Assembly: GCA_000727475.1 (NCBI GenBank)
Contig: KL647317.1
Coordinates: 431,127-495,126, forward strand
DNA length: 64,000 nt
Reading direction: 5' to 3'
From: Sarcocystis neurona
Taxonomy: Eukaryota; Apicomplexa; Conoidasida; Eucoccidiorida; Sarcocystidae
In this document: one piece after another, positions 1-11,300 of the stretch
Layout of the letters: every line of letters begins with the position of its first letter
Position numbering within the stretch: position 1 is the stretch's first letter
Notes under the pieces: generated by a model
Databases searched by the model: none
Told to the model about the DNA's origin: nothing
Seen by the model: the letters and a program-made list of their open reading frames with translations, nothing else
Program-made: the position numbers and the translations under genes

Positions 1-12
1 TTCGTTCTGTCG

Positions 13-852
13 TTGATGCCTCTTGTGAGTCTTTCTTCTGCTGTCGCCTGCTGGTGTTCCACTCTCGCCGACAAGGCGTCTGCCACACTGCTTTCAATCC
101 TTGAAGAAGAGCCGGAAAAACTCTGGTACTGCTGCTCGCCCCTGTCCGCGGACTCGGCTGCAACAGCAGCTGCACTCCCTGCGCTGCTACAGGCGCTGAC
201 ATATCGTCGAGGCTGTGTCAGAAAGAGCGGTTCTACTGTTGTCGCGTTATACGCGAGTCTCCCAGCTGGTGCTGCTGTCGAACCTCCTCCTCGAGGCTTC
301 CTTCTCTCGAAGAGTTTTGCTGTCTCTTTTCTGGATGGTTCTGACCGCGCTGGTCCTTCTCCTGTCGGCCGAACGGGTCCTGCTCTCCTTGCAGTTGCTG
401 CCGTCTGTTCGTCTCCTGTTGCTCCAGCGGTGGTTGTTGCTTCGTCTGCTGGAGCGCTCTCAGTAGTTGACGTGGCGCGCACTGCAGAAGTCCTTGTGAA
501 CTTCCTGGCGGAGCCTGCTTCCTGTTCCGCTACTGCAGCTCCTGCTTCTCCTCTTGCCCTGCGCAGTCGCTCTGCGTGGCTTGTTGGTGATGCCGCTCCT
601 GCTCTCGTTGCCGCGTGTGCTGCTCGTATCAGTGCCGTCGCTCGCAGCCGGCCTAGCGCCCTTACCAACGCTTCCCCACTTTTAGCTGCGGCCGCCACAG
701 GTGCTGCTGCAGCTGCGCGCTCCCTGGAGGCTGCTGCTGCTGTTGCAGACGTTGTACAAGAGCGTGTGTGGGGCGGCGCCCAACTCCGGGAAAAAGAGCT
801 AAGATATGCAGTCTTCCTTTTCCCTCTCAGCTGCAGGAGACCACCTGTCTGA
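13..852 (+). CDS. Candidate Ala/Leu-rich coding frame, possibly one or more exons
   Basis: An open frame of about 279 codons with no stop. It is rich in Ala, Leu, Ser and Val, with a more varied C-terminal stretch that could form an amphipathic helix (QERVWGGAQLREKELRYA). I recognise no domain. Alanine here is encoded mainly by GCT, which is the complement of a CAG-type tract, so part of the openness may come from repeat composition and not from selection. The beginning lies at the window edge. A plausible donor (GTACAAG) follows the GCAGACGTT at about 750. It could equally be the antisense of a CAG-rich gene on the minus strand. Confidence 0.25.
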   Translation: MMPLVSLSSAVACWCSTLADKASATLLSILEEEPEKLWYCCSPLSADSAATAAALPALLQALTYRRGCVRKSGSTVVALYASLPAGAAVEPPPRGFLLSKSFAVSFLDGSDRAGPSPVGRTGPALLAVAAVCSSPVAPAVVVASSAGALSVVDVARTAEVLVNFLAEPASCSATAAPASPLALRSRSAWLVGDAAPALVAACAARISAVARSRPSALTNASPLLAAAATGAAAAARSLEAAAAVADVVQERVWGGAQLREKELRYAVFLFPLSCRRPPV

Positions 853-3800
853 AACCAACAGGTGCCCTGCTGCGGCATATCCCGCAGGACCGCCAGCCGT
901 CCCTGCACCGGCAGCCTCAGCTGTGCCATCTGCGCGTGTATACCAGCTGTCGCCAGAACACACGTGCTCCCGATCCAAGTACAGTTATGACTGATGAGGC
1001 GGCGGCGACTGCCTTCCCCAAGGCACTTCCTGTTGTCGCAGCTGTTGCATTTGGTTTCTGTCCATTCGCACAAGGCTCGTGCTTTGCTATGTTTGATGAG
1101 GGTGTTACACACTTACCTTTACACACGCATGCACATACACACACACAAAGTCGAAGCGCAGGTGTGGATAGGATTCGACAACAGGCATTTGCAGCCGTAG
1201 GACCCCCAGCGGCGGCCAAGGAAGCACCGGGGCAGCAACAGAAGGAGCAGCTCTTCCTGCTTTGCGTGTATAACCCGAGCGCTCGCGGCACCAGCGCGTT
1301 TCTTCGCGCACTCTTGAGGCCGCTGCTGCTGCTTTTTTGCTAACGGTGTTTTTGCCGCTGCTGTTTTTGCTGCTGTCCCTGCAGACGGACTCGCTATATA
1401 CTACTGCTGCGGCTGAAGCGCCTTCATGTGCGTTCAGTTTCAGTACTGCGGCTGTCCTGCCCGAGTCGTGGGGGCTGCAGATTTCCCAGCTGGCATGAGA
1501 AAACCGGCCCATACTCAGAACTGTTCGCAACTCCGGAATCCAAGAGAGACGCGAACAAGCCTGCTGCCTCCGCCTCTGCAGCCGAATTGCCGTCGCTGCT
1601 GTTGTCGCTGCTCTTGAGTCGAGGATCCTCGGGGCAGCGGCGCCAGCGAAGCGTAGTTCTGAACGTTCTGGCGTTGCTTCGAGCGGAGGGCAGCCGTTCA
1701 GCACAAGAGCACGTTCTTCACGGTTTTGCGACTAACGTTGCGTGTGCTGAGCAGTTGTCCGGGCATGTTCATTCGTGCCGGTCCTTCCTGGCTGTGCTGC
1801 TGCTGCTGAGTGCGCTGCTGTCGTTGCTTGTGCGTGTGCTGCTGTTGCTGTTGAGGTGGGCGTCGGCTGCTGTTTTTGCCCACGTTAGTACTACAAGATG
1901 TGCTCCGGGTCCTGCTGGTATGCGTATCCACAGGACGCAGAGCTACTGCTACGCGAGTGTGTGCCTTCCACCTTCCGCTCTGTTGCAGTGTGGCCACTAT
2001 TAGGAGCAGGAATGGAGCTGCTGGCGCGGAATACTTGGTGCCTGAAGCGAGGGGCTGCTACTATCGGGGGTGGGACTATGTATCCTCCGTTGCGAAGGAG
2101 TCTGCTGCGGCTGCTGAAGCTACACATGAATGCCGCTTCTGCAGCCCAGCGTTTCTCCAGTGTTGTCCGCGCATCTGCGTTGCTAGAGATAGCGCCTCTG
2201 CTGCTACCCTACTGCAAACGCCGCTGTTGCTGCGTCGCTGCGGCGTTCAGGTGTTTTTTACGTTTCTGCTGGTTCCAGACCTGCGGCTGCCGAACATACG
2301 GTGGTGCTGCCGCTGCCGCTCGTGGCGCAGCAAGTACTTCCCCTCCTCCATCCTTTATAGAACTTTCTACGCAAAGGCAGCTGGCTATTGGAGTGTGCCA
2401 AAAAAGCGCTGCTCAAGATGGATCTCCATGTGACTGAGAAAGAGTGGACTGCTGCTACAGCGCCCGCTGCTCTCTGGTGGTGGTGCACATCCCGCGCAGC
2501 GCCGGCGTGTCTACGCGCACCCCACCACTGCTAGTCGAGCGGCTGCTGAACCGATGAATTGTGGATCTGTTGTTGCTCGCCTTCCCTCCTATCGCAGCTT
2601 TCGGATGCAATGTCTTTGACGGATCATCCACAGCTCCTGCGCTGGTGTTGTTGTTGTGGCTGGTGGCACTACAGCTTCGGCGGGTATAGCTGCTGCGTGT
2701 AAACCTGCGGCTGTTGCTGCAGCTTTGTAGCTGCTGCCACGTGCGCCGCTGCTGTTCGTCACCTACGTACCGCCTTGTTCTCCGTGTGCGCCCTGCCGGA
2801 GACCGGCCCCTCTAACGGCGCCCGTGCACGGCACCGGGACAACGCAGCTGCAGCACCACAAGCCTGCATGCGCGTCTCCGCAGCAGCGGGGATATCATTT
2901 CTAGGTCGGTGTCTGAATCGTGCAAACTACTTCCACGGTGAGCCTGATTCGTGCCGTGCGGATTATTGCATGCTTTTTTGGGAAAAAACAAGCTCTCTGA
3001 CCTTGGGTCTTCGTACTTCAGTGATATCCCTGCTGGTCGGCACCAGAGCACCAGCGGCAGCATCAGTTGTCGCAGCAACAGTAGCGAATGCGACCCTACG
3101 CGCTTCCAAACCGTAAAAACCGCATCAGCGCTACGTCCCAGGCGTGCACCAGCAGCAGCCACAGCAGCAGGACCTACAGCGGCAGTCGCTGCAGCAGCAA
3201 CAGCAGTAGCAACAGCTATACATGCTCCTACTTCAGCATAAGTGCAGCAGACACAGCGGCCACGGCGCCTTTCGCACACAAGGCAGTCTCTGCAGCGGTA
3301 GCAGCTGCCTTCGTACGTGGGCAGCAGGGTGCCGGTCTGCATCAACTGCAGCCTCGGTGTAGCTCCTTCTGGAGAAGCGGCTGCTGCAATACTTCTCTGC
3401 TCCCGGGTGCTTCTGAAGCATGCGTTCCTGGGGAGTGGCGGCAGCAGCTGCTGCAGCAGTCGCTGCTGGGGACAACAGGATCAACGGCAGAAGTTGCAAA
3501 GTTGACAAGACTATCCCCTCCCCTACGCGTAAGTAAGGCCCGGCAGCGTTCATTGCAGCAGCAGGTGCAGCAGCAGCAAGGACAGTCGCAGGTCGACATC
3601 GCCGGATCCAGCAACGACCGCAGCAGCACACCGCCAGCAAGTACATCACTGCCGACAAAAAAAGTCTTCTATCAATCGGCGACGTTAGGAGCGATAGCAC
3701 GCCAGTCTGCTCCTCTGCACAGCAGCAGCGAATGAACTGCCGTCTTTTGCCCTTTATTCTGCGCTTTGCCCACACGCTTACGCAGTCTCCGCGAAACTGC

Positions 3801-4538
3801 ATGCATCAGTTTAAGCTCTTCACAAAAAAGCAGACGTGCACACCTGCACCTGCAGTTTGCCTCTTGTCTTCACACACACACACACACGTAAAGAGGAGGA
3901 GCTGGGGGAGGGGAGTGGATCTACAAGACCTGGCACGTTTTTCTATTGCCATCACCTCCCTCTCAGAAGCTGCCAGTACCCATTTTCTTCCCCCTTCTTG
4001 TTGACACGCGCGCTAACGTTGCCGCTTTGAATGCTCTGTGACCGCTTCTACTTTCGTTGCTGCTTTGCTGCTGCTGTTGTCGCTAGTGTGGGTGACTCCC
4101 CCCTATGTCAGCGGTGCTGCTGCCCTGTTGGCTGCTGCTGCTGTTGCCGCTTATGTGGTCCTCGTCTCTCTCCCTGGGTAGCTGCTACTGCTGCTTCGGC
4201 TGGTATGGTCCCGGCATCTGTTCTTCGGCGGTCCACCTACGGCCGCTTCCGCGGGAGTACCTGCGCTGCAGGGCAGCCGGCAGTACGGCTGCGAGCAGCT
4301 GCTTACGCTGGCGCGCATCTTATGGCGACGTGTTGTTCTCGACGTTGCCAGGCAGCACGCTTCGACTGCTGTTGTATTAGTATCATTTAACCTGGTGTTG
4401 CTGTGCCACACATGCAGCGGTGAGGGCTGCCCCGTTCGTATGGCACTTCTGTACACCTGTTGATTTTTTTCCTGCAGCTGTTTTCGTCGTGCTGCTGCTG
4501 CTGGCTCCGCTGTCGCTACGAGCGGACTTCTTGTCGTT
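853..4538. other. CTG/CAG-rich stretch with unresolved coding content
   Basis: The plus strand is CTG/GCT-rich from about 1.2 to 2.8 kb, CAG-rich from about 3.0 to 3.7 kb, then CTG-rich again to about 4.6 kb. Open frames of 60-200 codons exist on both strands. The more protein-like ones are on the minus strand at 1105-1704 and 2812-3345 (the latter contains segments such as SLKYEDPRSESLFFPKKAC), and on the plus strand at 2775-3116. None carries a recognisable domain and no chain of phase-compatible splice sites could be established. A CA microsatellite lies at about 1117-1146 and another at about 3870-3888. Treat as unannotated. Confidence 0.4.
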
Positions 4539-5303
4539 GTGGTTCAGCTCAACGTTTTCGTCTGTATGCGTCTTGGGGTGAGTGCTATTGCTGTTGCAGG
4601 ACGCCTCTTCCCTTCCTCGTTGTCTGCGTGTCGTGTCCGGAACATCTGCGGTGACCCCCTGCCTAGCAACGGTCCACAGCAGCAGAAACAGCAACGGCTA
4701 CAGCACGACCACCCCACGCAGCAGCAGCAGTCTCTGTCCGCGCTGCCGCAGTCTTCAGAGCAGCAGCAGGACCGCTCCTGCAAGCACCAGCAGATCGTCC
4801 AGCGGCAGGAGAACTGCAACCACCTTCAACGGCCGCCGCGACAGCACGCGCAGCCGCGCCGCGACCAGCAGCGACCTTTTACACGCAGCAGCAGGAGCTG
4901 GCGACCAAGTAGGACCCTGTGTAAGAGCTTCGACTGTCCAGACCTGCAGAGAGGACGAGGCGTGCCGCTGGGCAGCCGACTGACGCAGGCGTCAGCAACC
5001 CAGCAGCAGCAGCAGCAACACCGTCTGCTGCTGCTGGCTCGGACTCGCGACTGCTCTTGTGAATTCCAGCGAGAGAGGCGAAGCAGCAGCAGCACGTGTT
5101 CTGCGTGGCTGCAACATGAGGCCGCTCCACTGGTCCGCTGCTACGCTGCTGAGACAGTCCACAGCAGCAGGAGCAATAGCAGCGGCGATAACAGCAGCAG
5201 CAGCAGCAGCGTGGAGGGCATGGATACCCGCGGCAGCGACAAGAACACAAAGGTCAACTGCAACAGCAAGGATGCGACGAGCAGGACGACGGCCAGACAG
5301 CAG
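4539..5303 (+). CDS. Probable low-complexity N-terminal part of the RCC1-like gene
   Basis: The reading frame that enters the first RCC1 blade at 5304 is open leftward to 4539. It encodes Gln/Ser/Arg-rich low-complexity sequence driven by CAG and AGC triplets. It may be real N-terminal coding, or the coding part may begin at an acceptor next to 5304 (GACAGCAG just before it). A second frame offers an ATG at 5116 followed by MRPLHWSAATLLRQST, which resembles a mitochondrial presequence (Arg, Ser, Leu, Ala, no acidic residues). That frame is not in phase with the 5304 exon without another splice. The true start is therefore undecided. Confidence 0.3.
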
Positions 5304-5388
5304 GTGCTTGTGTGGGGTTCACGGGCAGCCTTCCCTGGAGGTGCCGAAGCGGACGTCATGCAGCCCCAAGAAGTATCTTGGTTCGCAG
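5304..5388 (+). CDS. RCC1-like gene, exon with blade strand VLVWGS
   Basis: The exon follows acceptor GACAGCAG in phase 0 and ends at donor GCAG|GTAAAG in phase 1. It encodes VLVWGSRAAFPGG followed by a stretch ending QEVSWFA, a typical 'VWG ... PG ... P-x-x-V' RCC1 blade. Joining to 6481 restores a continuous blade (WFAD-AARARG). The left boundary is uncertain because the frame is open further upstream. Confidence 0.75.
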
Positions 5389-8300
5389 GTAAAGCAAAAA
5401 CAGCAGCAACGGTGGTGCACTGTTGCCAGGGCAGCAGCAGTTGTTGCTGCTCAGTTCCCCGAGAAGGGGAGACACTTCACGAGAAGATCTCCGGAGGAGG
5501 GCATTAGCTGTAGCAGCACTAGCAGGTTGTCCTGCAGCAGTCGATGGTTGAGTAACACAAGACCCTGGGCGCTGCACGAGCCGCAGCGGCAGCGTTGGTA
5601 GAAACAGCAATAGCGTATCAACTACAGCGCGCGCAGACTTTGCGGATGGTGCTGCGACACCGTAGGCTGCGAGTGTGGTGCAGCAGCAGCAGAGGCCAAA
5701 AAAGGGGAAAGTGTTACGGCGGAAGCGAGGGACATACGCAGCGCCACTGCAGCAGTGACCATAGCCGCCGATGGAGTCCCCCACGGCGTGCAGCACAGGG
5801 ACTGTGCGGCTGCTGCGTGCTGGACAGAGTTGCGTCTTCCCTCGTGCTATTGCCGCAGTTCCTCGAAAGCGGCAGCAGTGGCGACTCATCGGTGCAGACG
5901 AAGCAGCAGGCAGCCGTATCAGCAGGCAGCAGTACCAGCAGGCAGCAGTAGTCCCACGCAGTATGGGAACTAACGTCGGGGGCTGCAGTGTAGAACCTGG
6001 AGCACGAGAGACAGCGCGAGAGGCGGCGGCGGTAGTATCGGAGGACCAGCAGCAGCGGGAGCAGCAGCAGCCGCAGACATTCCACACTCACAGACAAGTC
6101 ACAGCGAAATGAAGAAGTCAGGGCGGGACGCGCAGCAAACAAGCCGCACGCCGCCGCAAGGGTGCCGCCGCCACTGCTGTTGCTGCTCTTACTTTCGGCT
6201 TGTGTGATGGTGCGGCTTTCTTGCTTTTGCTGTTGTTGCTGCTTCGCCGGCGTGCTTCTCGCGTCGCATGCTGCTGCTCTTTACGGGCGCCGCTGACACT
6301 CTCCTTGGGGCTGCTGTTGAGACTGTCCAAGTGCCGTTGCTGCTGCAGCTGCTCCGCTTTCGTCTTCTATCCTCGAAGTGTTGCTGCCGGTGGCTTGCTG
6401 CTCGTACACTGCAGTTCTGTTGTTGTGCATACTGCGCCAGCTGTTGCGAATGTGCCCTGCCGTCTGCTGCGCTCCTTCAGATGCAGCCCGAGCCCGCGGG
6501 GCGGCCTTCACGCGTCTCTCCTTCGGTCCGTCTTTTGGAGTCGCTGTAAATTCCCGTGGAGAAGCAGCTATCTGGGGGAGCTTCGACGCGGCCCTTCTGC
6601 CACAGCAGCTGCAGAGCGCGACTGCAGCAGCGGACTTGCGTGAAGCAGGAGCGGCTGCTGCACCAAGCAGCGATGTGTCAGCACCAGCAGCGGCCCCATC
6701 AGCCTCCCGCAGTTCACTATGTAAGGAGATGGAGTCCAAACTGAAGAGCCTACGTGTGTCCCTGCAGGAACGCCCGCATCAGCACTCCTGCTTGCTGCCG
6801 CACATATATATATATATATATGTATATATGCATGCATGTGTAAGTGTGTGCGGACGCCTACATCTGCATCTACAATACCGTACTACTCTTGTTGCCCTCC
6901 TGGGGCGTCCTGGCGTGTGCATATCTTCCCGAAATACTTGTATAAAGAGAGAGTGAAGGGAAGAAGGAAGAGAGACAAATTATGAGTTACAGATGATTTT
7001 GTCTCGGTACTCGCATGCATGGGCGCCGCTGTCTGTAGACATGTAACACGGCCTTGTGTACGTCACGGCGCTGGTGTGGACACGCACCTTTGGGTTCTGA
7101 ATCGAGGCAGATGACGCAGGCTGTTATGAACGTCGGGTGTCCCAATTTCTTGCGTGGTCAACAACAGTCGGTGCCCTCGCAGTCCCCACAACACCGTGAC
7201 AGCTGCAGAAGCTGCAGATGCAGCAACAGCTGCTGCAAACGTAGGAGTAACGGGCTCAGCAGCAACAGGTGCAGTAGTTGCATGAGCCGTAGCCTCAGAA
7301 ACTGCAGCGTGAGCCCTTCGGGATCCTGCAGTAGCAGCATTTGAATGTATTACACCGCCGGGAGGCGCTTGTGCGCGCGCGTATATTTTCAGCAGCAAAA
7401 ACGCAGCATAGCAGCAGCGCGTAGTAGGACAGAGCAGCAGCGCCTAGTAGGATAGGACAGCGGCACCAGAACAGCCCACGACCTGCTTCCGCGTCCACTG
7501 TGTGGTGTGCGTGCCTAGGCTTTGCAGGTCCCGTCTTTCTGAAATTACCTTTTGCTGTTCGCGACGCCCAGTGTTCCGCGGCGGAAATCTTTTTCCTCTC
7601 CGACTGCGGCCGCGTCTACTATTTGGAGAGCGACTTGCTCCGCCTGCTGCGCGACGCCCACGTTCACCAGCAGCAGCAGGAAGAGCGGAAACAGAAACAC
7701 GAGGACGCACAGGACCCCAGAAAGGAGAAGGAAGAGCAGCAGCATGCAGGCGTAGAGGACTTGAGAGCAGACCCTGTAGAAATGAAAGGATTTCCTGCCC
7801 GTTCCCTGAGTGGCCGAAGTCCCTCGTGGATATCTTGGCTAGGGAGTTTGCTTCCGTACTGGAATGCCAGAAGTAGCGACCGGGTGAAGAAGATGAGCGT
7901 TGGGCATTCGCATGCAGCCTTTCTCACGGAGGCAGGAGAGCTTTGTAAGCAAACGTTTCTTCTGTTCTTCGGCTACGTACTGCTCTGGCAGCGGCAGCGG
8001 CAGCATGAGTCGAAGAGGAGAGGGTGCTGCTCTCCTACACCCGCTGCTCCAGTCGCTGCTGCGTCGTCTGCAGAGGAGCACGCCTGCAGCCGCAGCTGCA
8101 GGAGAGCAGCTGTAGCGTACAGCTTATACAGGCGTACGTGCATGTACGTCTATCCCTGTGTGTGTGTGTGTATTGGCAGTATCCCTATTATAGGAGATAG
8201 AGGAACACTGGAAGTTGCAGCACGGCTGGCACAGCTGCGGCGGACGCAGGAAAGCGGCCGCGGACACGTGAGAAATGCAGATGTACACGACTCAGAGCTG

Positions 8301-11300
8301 TGGGGGGGCTCAACTCACAAACTTGCAGCAGTGCAGACCAATGCCTGGTGGAGGCGACAGACAACAACGGTGACAGCTGGCGTGCGACGCCAGTTTCAGC
8401 GACGCTTATTAGGGCAGAGGCGGCGGGTCGAGGGCGCAGCTAGAGCGAACGCACCACGGAGAATCGCAGTAGCAGCGCGAAACAACGCGTTACACTGCAG
8501 CACCAGGTGCAGCACGAGCGTCGCATACAGGCAGCACACAAGACTAACGCAGTTGAAGCGAGGGACAGCTCCGCCGCCGCAGCACCGGAGCAGCCCAGCT
8601 TGAAGCGCAGTAGGTGTTGAGAACTGAACGCGGCCGCAGGAGGAGAAATGCGGGGCATAGATATTTGTCGAACAAACAGGTTGCTGAAAAAGATGATCGG
8701 GTGTCGGAAGTGCACACTGATGCGTGGGCTGCGGCTGCTTTTGACTGTGCGTACGCCGCAGTTGATGCGCATGCACGGCTGAAGTAGTATTCTTATGACT
8801 GTCGCTCTTCTGGAGGCGGTCACTCGGCGCGTGACTGCCGGCGTCGTCTCTGCAGGTGCACACAGAAGTGCGCGTCAGGGGGACCCATTGTTCCTGCGAT
8901 AAGAAGGAAGCCTTGTAGGTAGTGGCTGTGGGCATGCCAGGATGTAAGTGTGTCTACTTGTTTGTTTCTGAGACCCATGGAAACTGCCCCAGTGTCTCAA
9001 CTCATGCAGGTGATAGCGCTGGCAGCACTGGCAGTAGAATAGGATTCACTGGAAATAAGACCGGCGCTTTCGTTGGCTGCGACTTGATCGTCTTCGTCTG
9101 TTCCAATAGATGAGGAGAAAGGACATCACCTTTCATGGACACGCTGCTTGTCGCATAATGGGACGTGCCTGCACATGCAACCAAGGAATCTGGGTAGTAT
9201 TTTTCAGGAAGCTCCTTTGGACGAAGACGCTTCTTACATATATATATATAGATATATATGTGCATTTTTATTTGTGTGTCAACCTGCACGTAGGCGTGTA
9301 TGTATCATGTCCGGCTCATGTATATTTTGAAAGCGCTTGTGACCTTTACCTGGAACAACAATGGTATAGGCGGTGCACCTCCACGTGTAGTGCCTTGTCG
9401 GTGGAACAGGCGCTGGCCACTAAGATCTGCTGCCCTTCGACTGTCGTCTCCACTTCTTATTGCTGCTGTCAGAGAGGAACTGCTGTTGTTTGTTCGCCCT
9501 TTCTCCTGTGGCTCTTGAAGGGTGCATGCGAAGATCGTTGTCCCACATCTGTTCGCTGCTTCGGACAGAGAATGGAACTGTGTCGTGAGTTCTGCTGCTT
9601 TTTTCCCCTGCTGTTGCCATGGAAGCCGCTCTGGGGGAGTGACGCGGCGTGTACCGTCATGCACCTGTTGTTACTTCGACTGATGCATTACGACTCAGTC
9701 ATACGTAGAAAAACAGCAGCGGCTTTCTTGCACACTTTCATAGGAGAAACTACATAAGCGCACAAACCGCATACCTGCATGTGAAACGCACTCATCGATA
9801 GAATGACATAAATCCTTACTGCTGTTGCTGTCGTTGCTTGTACGACCTGTTGGTGCTCCTGCTGCCCCTGTATTGCTGCTGCTGCCCCTGTATTGCTGCT
9901 GCTGCAGTTGCGCGTTTCTTAGCTGTTGCCTGTTGTGCTGCTGCTGTTGATGCTTGTTGCTGTTGGCGCAATAAACATAGTTTTGAGCAAACCTATGTTT
10001 ATGTTTGTGACGCTCGCCACGTCAAAACCAGTTAAGTACATTTGATGATGGGGTCTGGTGCTCGTGCTGGTGCTGCGATTTGTGCCGCTGCAGATATGTG
10101 CGGGTCGAACACCTTCGGAGAGTGCGGAGTAGAGCCGGACCCGTTCGACGCATCGACGCTGCACGTGCATCTTAACAAAGTGAATTTTTCCTCGACCGGC
10201 CGATCGCAGCAGCAGCTGCAAGCGTCAAACCAGCAGCAGCAACAGTCCCGACAGTGGCGGCGACAGGAGGAAGAACCTTTTATAGTTGACGTGGCATGTG
10301 GGCGTCGGCACACGCTGTGTCTGTCGAGAGCGGGAGAGGCGTACGCGTAAGCCCTTTCGTTCTGCTGTGACGGTGTGGAAGTGATGCAAAGGAGTGTCTC
10401 GCTGGTCGTCCTTCCACGACAGTGTCCTGTGCTGCCGACACTGCGCGGGGGTGGCTCCTCCTGGGTTCGTGCACGGTCGGTATCCCGCAGCTCCTACTGC
10501 TGTCGCCCAGTCTGCTGCTGCGGCCAGTCTGGAGTTGTACGGCGCTTCTTGCTGCTACCGCCGCACTCCGCTGTTGCCGCGGAGGATGCGTTTGCAGGAG
10601 CGCTGTTGGTAGTCTGGCTTCCTGTCTGATTTGTCGAGTCCCTTTCATTGCTGCTTTGGATGCTGCGGAAGTGCCAGAAAGGCTTACGTAGGGCGGCTGC
10701 TGCTCACGCACATATACTGCTGTATACGTGCCCAGGTATTTGGTGTCTCCTTCTTCACATACTCTAATGTCACCGGTGCAGCTGCGCATCGTGTAATAAA
10801 TTTGAGTCCCGCTTTTTCTCGCGTCGGTGTTTTCAGCTTTGGAGACGACTCCAAGATTGAACTTGGACTGGGCGACACGCGGTCGCAGCAGCAAACGGTT
10901 GTCGGCACCACGTGGATGGAGCGTCTTGCAGGTAGATTTACGTCGAACAATCACTTGATTTTCATTCGCTCAATCCGTGGTCTTTTACCCACGATTTAGT
11001 ATACACTCGTAGACCCCTGTTTCTGCTCCGTATTTCCTTTCTTGCTCTTTCTCTCCCTCTCTCTTTTCTCGGTGCTCCTTCCAATTCCGCGCGTCCGAGC
11101 AGTTCATTCAAAACGCGTCCTTACGTAGGGATTCTTTTGGCTCACCTTTCACCGGCATCACCGCTTTACACTTCTTTCGCGCACGTACAGTAGTAGACGA
11201 GAAAGACTCCGCACACACGCTGTCTACATATATCTATCTATCTATATATATAAATATATATGTGTCAAATGGCATATAAGGGAATCAGCGCAAGCGTCTA

